A DNA stretch of 64,000 nt. It comes from DTU013 sp964512095. GTDB lineage: Bacteria; Bacillota; Clostridia; Acetivibrionales; DTU013. The stretch spans positions 1 to 64,000 of the forward strand of contig CAZEIH010000007.1 in NCBI GenBank assembly GCA_964512095.1. Direction: 5' to 3'. This document shows, piece by piece, positions 25,190-34,752 of this stretch. Within the stretch, counting starts at the first letter, position 1. Each line of letters begins with the position of its first letter. The translations under genes and the position numbers were made by a program. Below the pieces are notes generated by a model. The model was not told the DNA's origin and did no database searches. It saw only the letters and a list, made by a program, of their open reading frames with translations.

Positions 25190-26905
25190 ATGCTTTTGCA
25201 GCTTGATATTAATGACATTGCATTAATTGATAATATCAGTATTGAGTTGGGAAATGGTCTGAATATACTGACAGGTGAAACTGGTGCGGGCAAATCGATA
25301 ATAATCGATTCAATAAAGGCTGTTCTTGGTGACAGGGTGTCCAAGGAAATAATAAGGACCGGTTCCGATAAGGCCCTAGTTGATGCTGTGTTCCAAACAG
25401 ATATGCCAAAGATATTGGACATATTAAAGGAAATGGGTATAGAGCCAGAAGAAGACGGCACCCTCATATTATCTAGAGAGATAACCCAATCTGGCCGCAA
25501 TACCTGCAGAGTAAATGGCAAAATGGTAACAGCATCTTTTTTAAAGGCCATTGGTGAGGAGCTTATTGATATACACGGACAGCATGATAATCAATCATTG
25601 CTGAAAACCGAAAATCATATTGAGCTCCTTGATGCATTTTCTGGGGACGTTATAGACAATTTGAAACAAGACTATTCGCAGCTGCTTCAACAATATAAGG
25701 ATGTAAGAAAAAGAATTAAAGAGCTATCAGCTGACCCCGCTGAACGGGAAAGAAAAATAGATCTTTTAAGTTTTCAAATTAATGAGATAAGAGAAGCTGC
25801 ATTAAAACCCAGAGAAGATGAGGAACTGAACAAAGAAAGGCAGCTGTTGAACAATGCAGAGAAAATTGTAGAATCACTGTCTCGGGTACATAATCTTATT
25901 TTTTCCGGTGAGATATCAGGTGAATCTGCCCTTGATGTCATGAATGAATCACTATCTAGCCTGAGTACAATTGCTAGGCTTGACAGCAAATATGACGATA
26001 TGCACAAAAGACTTCAGGATATTATATATCAGTTGGATGATCTTGCCTCAGATGTAAGAGGGGAGCAGGAAGTATTAGAATACAATCCGACTCGTCTTGA
26101 AGAGATTGAAGAGCGCCTTGATTTCATAAGCAGGCTAAAACGCAAATATGGATCCAATATTGCTGAGATATGCAGGTTTGGAGAGGATGTTGAAAAACAG
26201 CTTGAAGAAATACAAAGAAGTGAAGAGATTTCAAGAACGCTGACTGATAGGCAAACAGAGCTAGAAAATCATCTCTACCTGACCGCGTGCAAATTGAATG
26301 CCGAAAGAATAAAAGCGGCTGAGTTGCTTGAAAGCAGGATAGGTAAGCAATTAGAAGAACTGGAAATGAAAAAGGCCAAATTTAAGGTAGATATACAGTT
26401 TGATACCTCATCGGGAAACACATCTAGCAGGAGGTATGCACAAAATGGATTGGACAAGGCGGAATTCCTTATATCTCCAAATGTAGGAGAACCATTAAAG
26501 CCCTTGGCAAAAATAGCATCCGGGGGTGAAATGTCGAGAGTCATGTTAGCCATAAAGACAATATTGGCTGAGGTAGATATCATACCTACAATGATTTTCG
26601 ACGAAATCGATACCGGTATCAGCGGAAAGGCAGCACAGCGTGTAGGGGATAAGCTTTCACTCATATCCGGGCAGCATCAGGTATTGTGTGTGACACATCA
26701 GGCACAGATAGCGTGTATGGCAGATAATAATTACCTTATTGAAAAATTTACCGATAAGAGCAGCACAAGAACAGTAGTAAAAAAACTAGCTCCTGATGAT
26801 AAGGTTAAGGAAATTGCCAGACTTATAGGTGGTGAAACAACGGAAGCCTCACTGAAATATGCCGCAGAACTGATAAAACGTACAAAAAACCGCAAAACAG
26901 TTTGA
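25190..26905 (+). CDS. recN: DNA repair protein RecN
   Basis: A 571-residue SMC-like ATPase that acts early in double-strand-break repair. The N-terminal Walker A is GETGAGKSII at about residues 28-37. Long coiled-coil arms cover about 160-360. The C-terminal ATPase half has the ABC signature (SGGEMSRVMLAIKT) and Walker B (TMIFDEIDTGISG). GGGGGC precedes the ATG. It ends the operon-like run that began with nusB; a modest hairpin follows. No LexA box was seen directly upstream. Confidence 0.96.
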   Translation: MLLQLDINDIALIDNISIELGNGLNILTGETGAGKSIIIDSIKAVLGDRVSKEIIRTGSDKALVDAVFQTDMPKILDILKEMGIEPEEDGTLILSREITQSGRNTCRVNGKMVTASFLKAIGEELIDIHGQHDNQSLLKTENHIELLDAFSGDVIDNLKQDYSQLLQQYKDVRKRIKELSADPAERERKIDLLSFQINEIREAALKPREDEELNKERQLLNNAEKIVESLSRVHNLIFSGEISGESALDVMNESLSSLSTIARLDSKYDDMHKRLQDIIYQLDDLASDVRGEQEVLEYNPTRLEEIEERLDFISRLKRKYGSNIAEICRFGEDVEKQLEEIQRSEEISRTLTDRQTELENHLYLTACKLNAERIKAAELLESRIGKQLEELEMKKAKFKVDIQFDTSSGNTSSRRYAQNGLDKAEFLISPNVGEPLKPLAKIASGGEMSRVMLAIKTILAEVDIIPTMIFDEIDTGISGKAAQRVGDKLSLISGQHQVLCVTHQAQIACMADNNYLIEKFTDKSSTRTVVKKLAPDDKVKEIARLIGGETTEASLKYAAELIKRTKNRKTV

Positions 26906-26924
26906 AAACCAGACAAATTCAGTA

Positions 26925-26948
26925 AAATCCGGTTTATATACCGGATTT
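26925..26948 (+). terminator. Possible terminator after recN
   Basis: AAATCCGGT and ACCGGATTT form a perfect nine-base stem with a six-base loop. The T-run begins only later, so termination strength is uncertain. Confidence 0.5.
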
Positions 26949-27040
26949 ATCTATGTTCTTATTCTTTTTTACCTCCTGTTCATTTATTTGTTTGAATAAA
27001 TGATTTTGCAAAAGGTTAACTTACTTGCAGGAGGTTAACA

Positions 27041-28327
27041 ATGAGAAAAACTATATTAATTAAAAAGGCTCTTATTGTTTTAATAGTATCTGTACTGGCC
27101 GTTATCTGCGCATCTTATATAAAGGTCATATTAACCATACCCAGTGATATGGTTCTGATTGAAGGAGAAGAATACTCTTATAATATAGATAGCTTATTCC
27201 CCATAAGCATTAAGGCAGACACAGAAGGTATTCTCAGAATTAATGGCAATAACTTTAAATCTTCTTATAATCATGTAGATATTTCAAAACCTGTTTCCTT
27301 AAGCTCAGACAGGAACGGAAGCTTAAAGCTTGATTTCAGATTTTTTGGATTACTTCCTGTAAGGACTGTAAATGTTGATGTTGTCTCCAATAAAAGCCTG
27401 ATAGCCTGCGGCAATACAGTAGGTGTCAAGCTTAGGCTCGAGGGCATACTTGTAATAGGTATATCAGATGTTCAATCTAGTAATCAGAAGATAATTCCTG
27501 TCAAAAATACCGGTATCAAGCCAGGAAATGTTATTACACGGATAAATGAAAAAAATGTTGAGAGTATCGAGGAACTTGTCAGCTTAGTAGAAAACAATGG
27601 GGGAAAACCCCTTCGAATTAACTACAGGGCTGGCAATGTAATAGAGGAGGCTATGGTGTCACCAGTTAAGTCTTCTGAAGACAACAAGTATCATTTAGGG
27701 CTTTGGGTAAGGGACAGCACGGCAGGAATAGGTACACTTACCTTTTATGATGAAAAAACAGGAAGGTTTGGGGCTTTGGGCCATGGTATAACAGATATTG
27801 ATACCGGTACCCTTATGTCGGTAAAATCAGGAGAAATATTAGAATCAAGCATATTAGGGGTGAAAGTAGGTAAATCCGGAATGCCAGGTGAGCTAAAAGG
27901 TGTTTTTACCGAGGGGACAAAGCTGGGTACGATACAGACAAATACTGAAATAGGAATATACGGTAAGCTTGATAAGCTTTCATCCCAGAGAATAGATGGA
28001 AAACTATATCCTGTAGGTGTGAGGGCTGATATAACAGAAGGTCCTGCTACAATTCTGTCAAATATAGACGGCAAAAAAATTGAAGAATACGATATCCTAA
28101 TTCAAAAGGTATCCAAGCAAAATCTCAATGGCTCTAAGGGTATGATTATTAAGATAACCGACCAACGCCTCTTGAACACCACCGGTGGGATAGTGCAGGG
28201 GATGTCAGGAAGTCCGATTATACAGAATGGAAAAATTGTCGGAGCAGTAACCCATGTGTTGGTAAATGACCCCACAAGAGGCTATGGTATATTTATTGAA
28301 GCAATGCTTAGAAATACATTGTTATAA
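27041..28327 (+). CDS. spoIVB: SpoIVB serine peptidase
   Basis: A 428-residue S55 peptidase secreted by the forespore that triggers pro-sigma-K processing through SpoIVFA. One N-terminal membrane anchor (about residues 8-30) is followed by a PDZ domain near 125-205 (GIKPGNVITRINEKNVESIEELV). The S55 protease domain has the catalytic histidine in GALGHGITDID and the serine in GIVQGMSGSPI, with the aspartate downstream. CAGGAGG precedes the ATG. It is complete and of normal length. It lies just before spo0A, an arrangement conserved in spore formers. Confidence 0.95.
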   Translation: MRKTILIKKALIVLIVSVLAVICASYIKVILTIPSDMVLIEGEEYSYNIDSLFPISIKADTEGILRINGNNFKSSYNHVDISKPVSLSSDRNGSLKLDFRFFGLLPVRTVNVDVVSNKSLIACGNTVGVKLRLEGILVIGISDVQSSNQKIIPVKNTGIKPGNVITRINEKNVESIEELVSLVENNGGKPLRINYRAGNVIEEAMVSPVKSSEDNKYHLGLWVRDSTAGIGTLTFYDEKTGRFGALGHGITDIDTGTLMSVKSGEILESSILGVKVGKSGMPGELKGVFTEGTKLGTIQTNTEIGIYGKLDKLSSQRIDGKLYPVGVRADITEGPATILSNIDGKKIEEYDILIQKVSKQNLNGSKGMIIKITDQRLLNTTGGIVQGMSGSPIIQNGKIVGAVTHVLVNDPTRGYGIFIEAMLRNTLL

Positions 28328-28598
28328 CGTGGCGATTGCCTGGTTATAACCCGCCAGGGACGTGGAATATAGGAAATGGATGGAAAATTAAGGAAATAAT
28401 TCACCGTATATTCTGTAATAACATTTTAGGGCATGTTGTTACAATGCTTGAAAATAAAGGCTTTTGGCGCATATGTCAATTATATGTGGGCAAATTATGG
28501 AACAGGTGATAAAATAATACTTGATTAATATACAAAACAAAAATATAATGAAGACACAATAAATCAAACAAATATGAATGAAATGGAGGGGAAAGTGC

Positions 28599-29402
28599 TT
28601 GCTTGATAAAAAGATACAAATCGTCATAGCAGATGACAACAAAGAATTTTGCGAAATACTTTTCGATTATTTGAACAATCAAGGTGATATTGAAGTAATA
28701 GGCACAGCAAAGGATGGTAATGAAGCATGTGAATTAATTGCTGAAAAAATGCCTGATATAGCAATATTGGATATAATAATGCCACACCTTGATGGATTGG
28801 GTGTCCTGGAAAAAATCAGAGCGATGCCTCTGAAAAAGCGTCCGTTATTTATTATCCTTTCAGCAGTAGGACAGGATAAAATTACCCAGAGGGCTCTTGC
28901 TCTTGGAGCAGAATATTACATTGTCAAGCCTTTCGATATGGATGTTCTGGTATCACGCATCAGACAGTTGAAGGAAACAAATCACAACCCCATCATAAGA
29001 TCTGATTATGTTATGGATACAAAAGCTACCTATCGCCCACCGGTTCAGCGCAATCTCGAAGTAGAGGTGACTAACATAATGCATGAAATTGGTGTACCCG
29101 CACACATAAAGGGTTACCAGTATCTAAGAGATGCAATTATGCTAGTAGTCAAGGATCTTGATATCATAAATTCAATTACAAAGCAATTATATCCCACAAT
29201 TGCCCGAGAGTATAATACAACACCCAGCAGGGTAGAAAGAGCCATTAGGCATGCTATCGAAGTAGCCTGGAGCAGAGGCCAGGTTGAAACCATAGACGCA
29301 CTCTTTGGCTATACTGTCAGCATAGGCAAGGGTAAGCCCACCAATTCTGAATTTATTGCCATGGTAGCTGATAAGCTTCGCCTTGAAATGAAGGTTGGCT
29401 AA
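28599..29402 (+). CDS. spo0A: Master sporulation response regulator Spo0A
   Basis: A 267-residue response regulator. The receiver domain has the acidic pair in IADDN, the phospho-acceptor aspartate D58 in ILDIIMP and the lysine in YIVKPFD. The C-terminal effector domain (about 155-267) has the recognition helix SRVERAIRHAIEVAWSRG, nearly invariant in Spo0A. The start is assigned to TTG 28599, because GGAGGGG (28585-28591) stands seven bases before it; an ATG at 28578 would put that site inside the gene. The 271-bp upstream gap should contain its promoter, but no TGTCGAA box was seen there. The C-terminal end is complete and a terminator follows. Confidence 0.96.
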   Translation: MLDKKIQIVIADDNKEFCEILFDYLNNQGDIEVIGTAKDGNEACELIAEKMPDIAILDIIMPHLDGLGVLEKIRAMPLKKRPLFIILSAVGQDKITQRALALGAEYYIVKPFDMDVLVSRIRQLKETNHNPIIRSDYVMDTKATYRPPVQRNLEVEVTNIMHEIGVPAHIKGYQYLRDAIMLVVKDLDIINSITKQLYPTIAREYNTTPSRVERAIRHAIEVAWSRGQVETIDALFGYTVSIGKGKPTNSEFIAMVADKLRLEMKVG

Positions 29403-29427
29403 GGCAAGACACAACTGAATACATAAG

Positions 29428-29464
29428 AAAACACCACATTGGTAAAACAGGTGGTGTTTTTTAG
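29428..29464 (+). terminator. Terminator of spo0A
   Basis: AAAACACCAC and GTGGTGTTTT pair around ATTGGTAAAACAG and end in TTTTTT. The symmetry means it may also serve the convergent merR-like gene. Confidence 0.8.
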
Positions 29465-29489
29465 AATTCTCAGTCCTAATTTAAGGCCA

Positions 29490-30062
29490 TTATTTCATTT
29501 TGAAGATCTTTGGAAAAAGCTTTTTCACTAGATTTTTACTATTTTTCTCCCGCCATTTGGACAGCGCTTTATCTATTTGGTCATAATGTTTATCCATTTT
29601 ATTCTCAAGCTTTCGTACACTGTTTTCAACACATGCTCCCAGTTCAAGCTTTGTTTTTGAAATCTCTCCTATAAGGTGTTCTCTTGTATTATCCAATTCA
29701 TATGATATTTCCTTTGTTAGTTCCTTGCCCAGCTTGCTGAATATAACCTGCATTGCTTCATAATCATTTGTTGCTGCAGGTACAATGGCAGTGTCGGTGC
29801 TTTCGGCTATAACCTCTGTTTGACTAAAAACGCAGTTCTCGTGTAAAATTTTTCTTATTGCCTTAATTTCCAGTCCTTCACTACGCATAACCTTTATCTT
29901 GTACATAATATTAGCCAGGTCTGTAGTGTAATATCTGCGTCCTCGTTCATCTTTAGGTATGATTAATTCGCATTCCTTTTCGTAAAACCTTAGGGCATGG
30001 TCTGTTAACTGTAGTATTTTACTCAATTCTGTGATTGAATATCTTTCCTTTAGTATTTCCAT
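29490..30062 (-). CDS. MerR-type DNA-binding protein with coiled-coil tail
   Basis: A 190-residue protein with an N-terminal MerR winged helix (residues 6-72: YSITELSKILQLTDHALRFYEKE...RRYYT, MRSEGLEIKAIRKIL). A C-terminal region of about 90 residues is rich in charged helical sequence and ends in a basic LVKKLFPKIFKMK. It has no effector-binding domain, so it resembles the RacA/DUF3967-like architectural group rather than a metal or drug sensor. GGAGG precedes the ATG. It is convergent with spo0A. The target and function are unknown, and a role in chromosome anchoring would be speculation. Confidence 0.75.
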   Translation of the reverse strand: MEILKERYSITELSKILQLTDHALRFYEKECELIIPKDERGRRYYTTDLANIMYKIKVMRSEGLEIKAIRKILHENCVFSQTEVIAESTDTAIVPAATNDYEAMQVIFSKLGKELTKEISYELDNTREHLIGEISKTKLELGACVENSVRKLENKMDKHYDQIDKALSKWREKNSKNLVKKLFPKIFKMK

Positions 30063-30131
30063 AGGTATTCCTCCCGGATAGACAAGCTACCATCATAATA
30101 CCATAAATGTTAATATAAGTAAAATACTTAT

Positions 30132-31040
30132 TTATTTTCTCAATATTTCCAATGCATTACGTATGTCATCTGGAATCCTTGACTCAAGAATAATATGTGA
30201 GCCAGAAACAGGGTGGGTGAAAACAGTTCTGATGGAATGAAGAGCCTGTCTGTTCATAAGGCTTAAATGGTCTTTTTCGTATTCAGGCAGATAATAAAGG
30301 GTATCCCCAAGAAGTGGGTGACCAATCGCTTGGCAATGCACTCTTATTTGATGTGTTCTACCTGTTTCAAGGCGGAAACGCATATATGCAGTATCAGTGA
30401 ATTGTTCAAGCACCTCATAATGTGTTATTGATGGAGCTCCATTTGGAGTTGTTTGACGAAGCATAATACTTCCTGGGAGTCTTTCAATAGGCATATCAAT
30501 CTTGCCCTTAGGGTTACTGAGCTTGCCATGGACAATGCCGATATAATCCTTTATATAAGTATTACTTCTCATTTGACGTATAAGATTATCCTGTATGTAG
30601 GGATTTAGAGCAAATACAATTATACCCGATGTATCCCTATCCAACCTGCTGACAGGACGTATTAATGTCCTGACGCCCTTATTAAGCAAATAATGCATCA
30701 AACCATTTGCTATAGTGCCGCTAAAATGCCTAAAGGTTGGGTGCACCACCGTATTTGGGGGCTTATTGATTGCAATCAGGCAGTCATCTTCATATATAAT
30801 ATCAAGCTCCATTACTTCAGGAACAATATCTTCATTCTGTTCCTCCGGCTCTATCACTGCTTCAAGAATGTCTCCTTCAGATACTCTGGCGTTGACATAA
30901 ACAGGAACTGAATTAAGAAGAATTTTCTCAGACATTTTAAGCTTCTTAACTAATCTTTCCGATAGAAGCAATTTGCCTTTCAATAGCTGCTTAACTGTTT
31001 TGGAGCAGTCATCAGCGGAAACTGTTATAGTGAGTTTCAT
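30132..31040 (-). CDS. RluA family 23S/tRNA pseudouridine synthase
   Basis: A 302-residue pseudouridine synthase. An N-terminal S4 domain (about residues 15-75: LLKGKLLLSERLVKKLKMSEKILLN) precedes the catalytic domain with the motif RPVSRLDRDTSGIIVFA, whose aspartate is the nucleophile. HQIRVHCQAIGHPLLGDTLY marks motif III. The ATG at 31040 is chosen because GGTGG lies five bases before it; a TTG at 31052 would overlap that site. Which uridine is modified cannot be told from sequence. It is transcribed with, or just ahead of, the MerR-like gene. Confidence 0.9.
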   Translation of the reverse strand: MKLTITVSADDCSKTVKQLLKGKLLLSERLVKKLKMSEKILLNSVPVYVNARVSEGDILEAVIEPEEQNEDIVPEVMELDIIYEDDCLIAINKPPNTVVHPTFRHFSGTIANGLMHYLLNKGVRTLIRPVSRLDRDTSGIIVFALNPYIQDNLIRQMRSNTYIKDYIGIVHGKLSNPKGKIDMPIERLPGSIMLRQTTPNGAPSITHYEVLEQFTDTAYMRFRLETGRTHQIRVHCQAIGHPLLGDTLYYLPEYEKDHLSLMNRQALHSIRTVFTHPVSGSHIILESRIPDDIRNALEILRK

Positions 31041-31204
31041 TTTTACCACCAATCATAAATATTATTACAATGTTATACCAGTATCATTCGCAAATCAAGT
31101 GTAGCCAGGTTATACATGTGATGCTTCTTAATATTTCACTGCTTGAAATGGTTATCCAAGTAGGATAAAATGGATTTATAATTGAATGTATAAGAGAGGC
31201 TTAT

Positions 31205-32497
31205 ATGGATCAACTTTGTCGGGATTTTCTCAGTAATGAGTTCGGAATTGATGATGCTATTATTAAAATGACACGAAGTATCGAAAGTGAAATTGTTGGT
31301 GTTTTTAAGGATATAGATGCTATTAAGGAATTAAATCAGTACAAGGTAATCGCGGCCATGCAGGCGCATAATCTGAGCGATACACATTTCATAGGGTCCA
31401 CCGGCTATGGATATGATGACCGGGGGCGGGAGGTGCTAGAGGATGTGTATGCAGCAGTTTTTAAGGCAGAGGATGCTTTGGTAAGGCATCAGATAGTTGC
31501 CGGGACACAGGCGATAGCACTATGTATGTACGGAAATCTTCGTCCTGGAGAAGAGCTACTTTCGGTTACAGGAAAGCCCTATGATACTCTTGAGGAGGTA
31601 ATAGGAATCAGGGGAGAGGGCGAGGGCTCACTTAAGGATTTTGGTATTGGATATAGGCAGCTTGATTTGCTTGAGGATGGGCATATTGATTGTGGTGGAA
31701 TAAAAGAGGCTCTGTCTGATAGGACAAAAATGGTGCTCATTCAAAGGTCTCGAGGCTATAGCTGGAGAAACTCTATAAAAGTCGAGGAAATTAGAAGGGC
31801 TATTCAAACTATTAAAGAAATAAATAGTAAGGTCATCGTGATGGTGGACAATTGTTATGGAGAGTTTACACAGGCTGAGGAACCAATTGAAGCCGGTGCT
31901 GATATACTTGCAGGATCATTGATAAAAAATCCGGGAGGAGGCCTGGCTCCGTCAGGGGGTTATATTGTAGGCAGGAAGGATTACGTGAGTAAGGCAGCAT
32001 ATAGGCTGACAACCCCAGGCCTTGGGAAGAATGTTGGTCCTACCTTGGGCAATAACAGACTGATGTTTCAGGGACTATTTTTAGCACCTCATATGGTATC
32101 AGAAAGCCTAAAGGGAGCAGTATTCACCGCCGCAGTGATGCAAAGACTTGGATTTAAAACATCACCTATGCCGGATGAGTTAAGAAGTGACATTATACAG
32201 GCAATCTGCTTTGAAAATCCAGAAAGCATGATAGCTTTCTGCCAGGGTATACAAAAGGGCTCGCCGGTTGATTCCTTTGTTACCCCTGAACCGTGGGAAA
32301 TGCCGGGATATGACAGCCCGGTGATAATGGCTGCAGGCGCTTTTATACAGGGCTCATCCATTGAGCTGAGCGCAGATGCTCCGGTGAAACCACCATATAC
32401 GGCCTATATGCAAGGCGGATTGGTTTATGAGCATGTTAAGCTAGGTGTTATGATTGCTTTAAAATATATGCAGGAAAGAAAACTGGTAAGGTTTTAG
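31205..32497 (+). CDS. YnbB-type PLP-dependent lyase (methionine gamma-lyase/aluminium-resistance family)
   Basis: A 430-residue fold-type I PLP enzyme of the family annotated as aluminium resistance or methionine gamma-lyase-related (YnbB). It shows HRHQIVAGTQAI-like VRHQIVAGTQAIAL, SVTGKPYDTLEEVIG, VDNCYGEFTQ and the probable PLP lysine in GSLIKNPGGGLAPSGGYI. PLTPGLGKNVG-like sequence follows. It is complete. The real substrate is not established for the family. It ends two bases before the HlyD-like gene and probably starts the operon leading into the division cluster. Confidence 0.85.
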   Translation: MDQLCRDFLSNEFGIDDAIIKMTRSIESEIVGVFKDIDAIKELNQYKVIAAMQAHNLSDTHFIGSTGYGYDDRGREVLEDVYAAVFKAEDALVRHQIVAGTQAIALCMYGNLRPGEELLSVTGKPYDTLEEVIGIRGEGEGSLKDFGIGYRQLDLLEDGHIDCGGIKEALSDRTKMVLIQRSRGYSWRNSIKVEEIRRAIQTIKEINSKVIVMVDNCYGEFTQAEEPIEAGADILAGSLIKNPGGGLAPSGGYIVGRKDYVSKAAYRLTTPGLGKNVGPTLGNNRLMFQGLFLAPHMVSESLKGAVFTAAVMQRLGFKTSPMPDELRSDIIQAICFENPESMIAFCQGIQKGSPVDSFVTPEPWEMPGYDSPVIMAAGAFIQGSSIELSADAPVKPPYTAYMQGGLVYEHVKLGVMIALKYMQERKLVRF

Positions 32498-32499
32498 CT

Positions 32500-33963
32500 A
32501 TGAAGAAAAGGAAAGATACTGAAGAAAAATCGCAAAAGATGATAGAGCTTACTGTCGAGAGAAAAAAAAGAGCAGGATCTGCCGGTGTGTCAAAGCCTGG
32601 CAGTGGTTCTAAGTCGTCAGTTCATACTAAGCCTGGTCAAAAGCCTGGTAAATCCGGGTTGGTATCGGATGGCGAAAACCCCATTCCTGAAGGTGTTGTT
32701 CAAGGAAAGAATAAGACAATCAGGAGAGTCACTCTTGGAGGCTTGTTATTGGTTGCATTTATGATAACTTATATTCCGTCGCTGTTCAATTGGCTTTCAG
32801 GCTCAAATGTAGTACAGGATGTAATAACGAATGGTGTTATAGAAGAATATATATCGGCGGATGCTGTTATTATCAGGGATGAGGAGCTTCTTGATCCTGC
32901 GTCTATTGATGGTATATGTATTTCGGAAATAGATGAAGGAGAAAGGACTGCCGCATATTGTCGCATAGCGATGGTAACAGGCATGGAATCTGACCAACTA
33001 TTAAAGAGCATTGAAGATATTAATGAAAAAATTGTAAAAGCGCGGATGGAGCAAGTCGAAAAAAGTGATTTTTTTTCTGCCGACCTAGCGAAGCTTGACG
33101 AGGAAATTGGTCTAAGGGTACAGGAACTGATAGTTGCCTGTAACACAAAAAGCTTTGGAGAAATGGGCAGGCAAAGGTCTGAAATACGAAAGATAGTAGA
33201 AAAAAAGGCTGAAATAGTTGCAGGTAATTCCACAGATGGATATATCAGCTCTTTGCAGCAGCAGAAGGAAGGAATCCAGAAGGAAATTAACGAGAATACA
33301 AAACAGGTGCGCACGAATGTTTCAGGAATAGTATCATACAAAATCGATGGGTATGAAAGAGTTCTTACACCAAAGACAATTAATAACCTTACATACGACA
33401 AATTGGAAAAAATCATTGAATACAATGAGGTCTCATCGAAAGAAACACAGAGAGTACAAGCAGGTCTTCCCTTTGTAAAAGTTATTATGGGTACAGATAT
33501 TTATCTGGCTGCTGTAATTACCCAGGATAAGGCTAAGGCTTTTGAAGTGGGTAACAATATTAAGCTTCGTATTAATAATTCATATCTTGAAACCTCCGGT
33601 GTCATAACTAATATAAACAAAGAAAAAAGTGACAGGATAGTGGTGACAGTCCGAATCAGTAGAGGTGTCGACTCCTTATCTGATCAGCGTGTCGTAAATG
33701 TGGACTTTATTACAAAAACAGAGGAAGGCTTAAAGGTTCCCATTAAAAGCCTACGGGATATAACGCAGGATGGTACCAAAGCAAGACTAATGGTTATTAG
33801 ATACAATGTGGCCGTCAACAGACAGGTTGACATTTTATGCAGTGATGAAGAGTATGCCATCATTAAGACACCCGAGGGTGAATATGTAAAGACTGTAAAT
33901 CTATATAGTATTTATCTCATAAATCCGGATAATATAGAGGAAGGAGATATTATAGGCAAATGA
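32500..33963 (+). CDS. HlyD-like membrane protein of the division cluster
   Basis: A 487-residue protein. The first 75 residues are basic and Lys/Ser/Gly-rich, with a PGSGSKSS/PGQKPGKSG-type repeat, and are probably cytoplasmic. One membrane helix follows at about 77-99 (LGGLLLVAFMITYIPSLFNWL). The outside part has a biotinyl-lipoyl-like half, a coiled coil near 165-270 and a second half with GLPFVKVIMGTD and VPIKSLRDI, as in HlyD/efflux adaptor proteins. No ABC or RND transporter gene is near. Its fixed place before yggS-sepF-divIVA in related Clostridia suggests a role in the envelope at the septum, which is an inference. It overlaps yggS by four bases. Confidence 0.75.
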   Translation: MKKRKDTEEKSQKMIELTVERKKRAGSAGVSKPGSGSKSSVHTKPGQKPGKSGLVSDGENPIPEGVVQGKNKTIRRVTLGGLLLVAFMITYIPSLFNWLSGSNVVQDVITNGVIEEYISADAVIIRDEELLDPASIDGICISEIDEGERTAAYCRIAMVTGMESDQLLKSIEDINEKIVKARMEQVEKSDFFSADLAKLDEEIGLRVQELIVACNTKSFGEMGRQRSEIRKIVEKKAEIVAGNSTDGYISSLQQQKEGIQKEINENTKQVRTNVSGIVSYKIDGYERVLTPKTINNLTYDKLEKIIEYNEVSSKETQRVQAGLPFVKVIMGTDIYLAAVITQDKAKAFEVGNNIKLRINNSYLETSGVITNINKEKSDRIVVTVRISRGVDSLSDQRVVNVDFITKTEEGLKVPIKSLRDITQDGTKARLMVIRYNVAVNRQVDILCSDEEYAIIKTPEGEYVKTVNLYSIYLINPDNIEEGDIIGK

Positions 33964-34658
33964 CAGTGGACAATGATTTGATTAGAAACAACATTGAGGC
34001 GATCCAAAAGAGAATTAGCGCCTCAGCGGCCAAGGTGGGAAGAGACCCTGAAGATATTAAGCTCATTGGGGTATCAAAAACTGTCGATGTTGCCCGCATT
34101 AGAGAAGCATATAAATGCGGAATTGAAATCTTTGGAGAAAATAGGGTTCAGGAGCTATGCGAAAAAACCGATATATTAGATGGAGAATGCATGTGGCATA
34201 TGATAGGACATTTACAGACCAATAAAGTAAAGTACATAATTGACAAAGTAGATTTGATTCATTCCCTTGACAGTCTAGAGCTAGCAAGGGAAATAAATAA
34301 GAGAGCGGAGAAGGCCGGCCTGATAGCGAATGTGCTTGTTCAGGTCAATGTAGCTAGGGAGGATACTAAATTTGGCATAGGTCCGGAGGATACCATCAGG
34401 TTTGTGAGGGAAGTCAGCCGAATGGGTAATATTAGGATAAAGGGCTTAATGACCATAGCGCCATTTTCCCAAAACCCTGAGGGGGTAAGATGGGTTTTTG
34501 CAGGACTTGGAAAATTACGTATTGACATAAGCAAGGAAAATATTGATAATGTAAGTATGGACTACCTTTCAATGGGTATGAGCAATGATTTTGAGGTTGC
34601 CATAGAGGAAGGGTCCAATATGGTCAGGATAGGGACGGCTTTATTTGGTAGTCGGTGA
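33960..34658 (+). CDS. yggS: YggS family pyridoxal phosphate homeostasis protein
   Basis: A 232-residue single-domain PLP-binding TIM-barrel protein (PROSC/YlmE family). The PLP lysine is in LIGVSKTVD (about residue 40). The sequence FGENRVQEL, MWHMIGHLQTNKVK, IHSLDSLELA and the C-terminal DYLSMGMSNDFEVAIEEGSNMVRIGTALFG are family hallmarks. It controls PLP homeostasis rather than catalysing a known reaction. It starts with an ATGA overlap with the HlyD-like gene and precedes sepF, as ylmE does in Bacillus. Confidence 0.94.
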   Translation: MTVDNDLIRNNIEAIQKRISASAAKVGRDPEDIKLIGVSKTVDVARIREAYKCGIEIFGENRVQELCEKTDILDGECMWHMIGHLQTNKVKYIIDKVDLIHSLDSLELAREINKRAEKAGLIANVLVQVNVAREDTKFGIGPEDTIRFVREVSRMGNIRIKGLMTIAPFSQNPEGVRWVFAGLGKLRIDISKENIDNVSMDYLSMGMSNDFEVAIEEGSNMVRIGTALFGSR

Positions 34659-34752
34659 TGCCGCCCATTACAAAAGATTTGCGCCTGATTATTCAGGATT
34701 TTGCGTATGCTTATACGTGAAGGATTACTAAAGAAAAATGGAGGGTATACAA

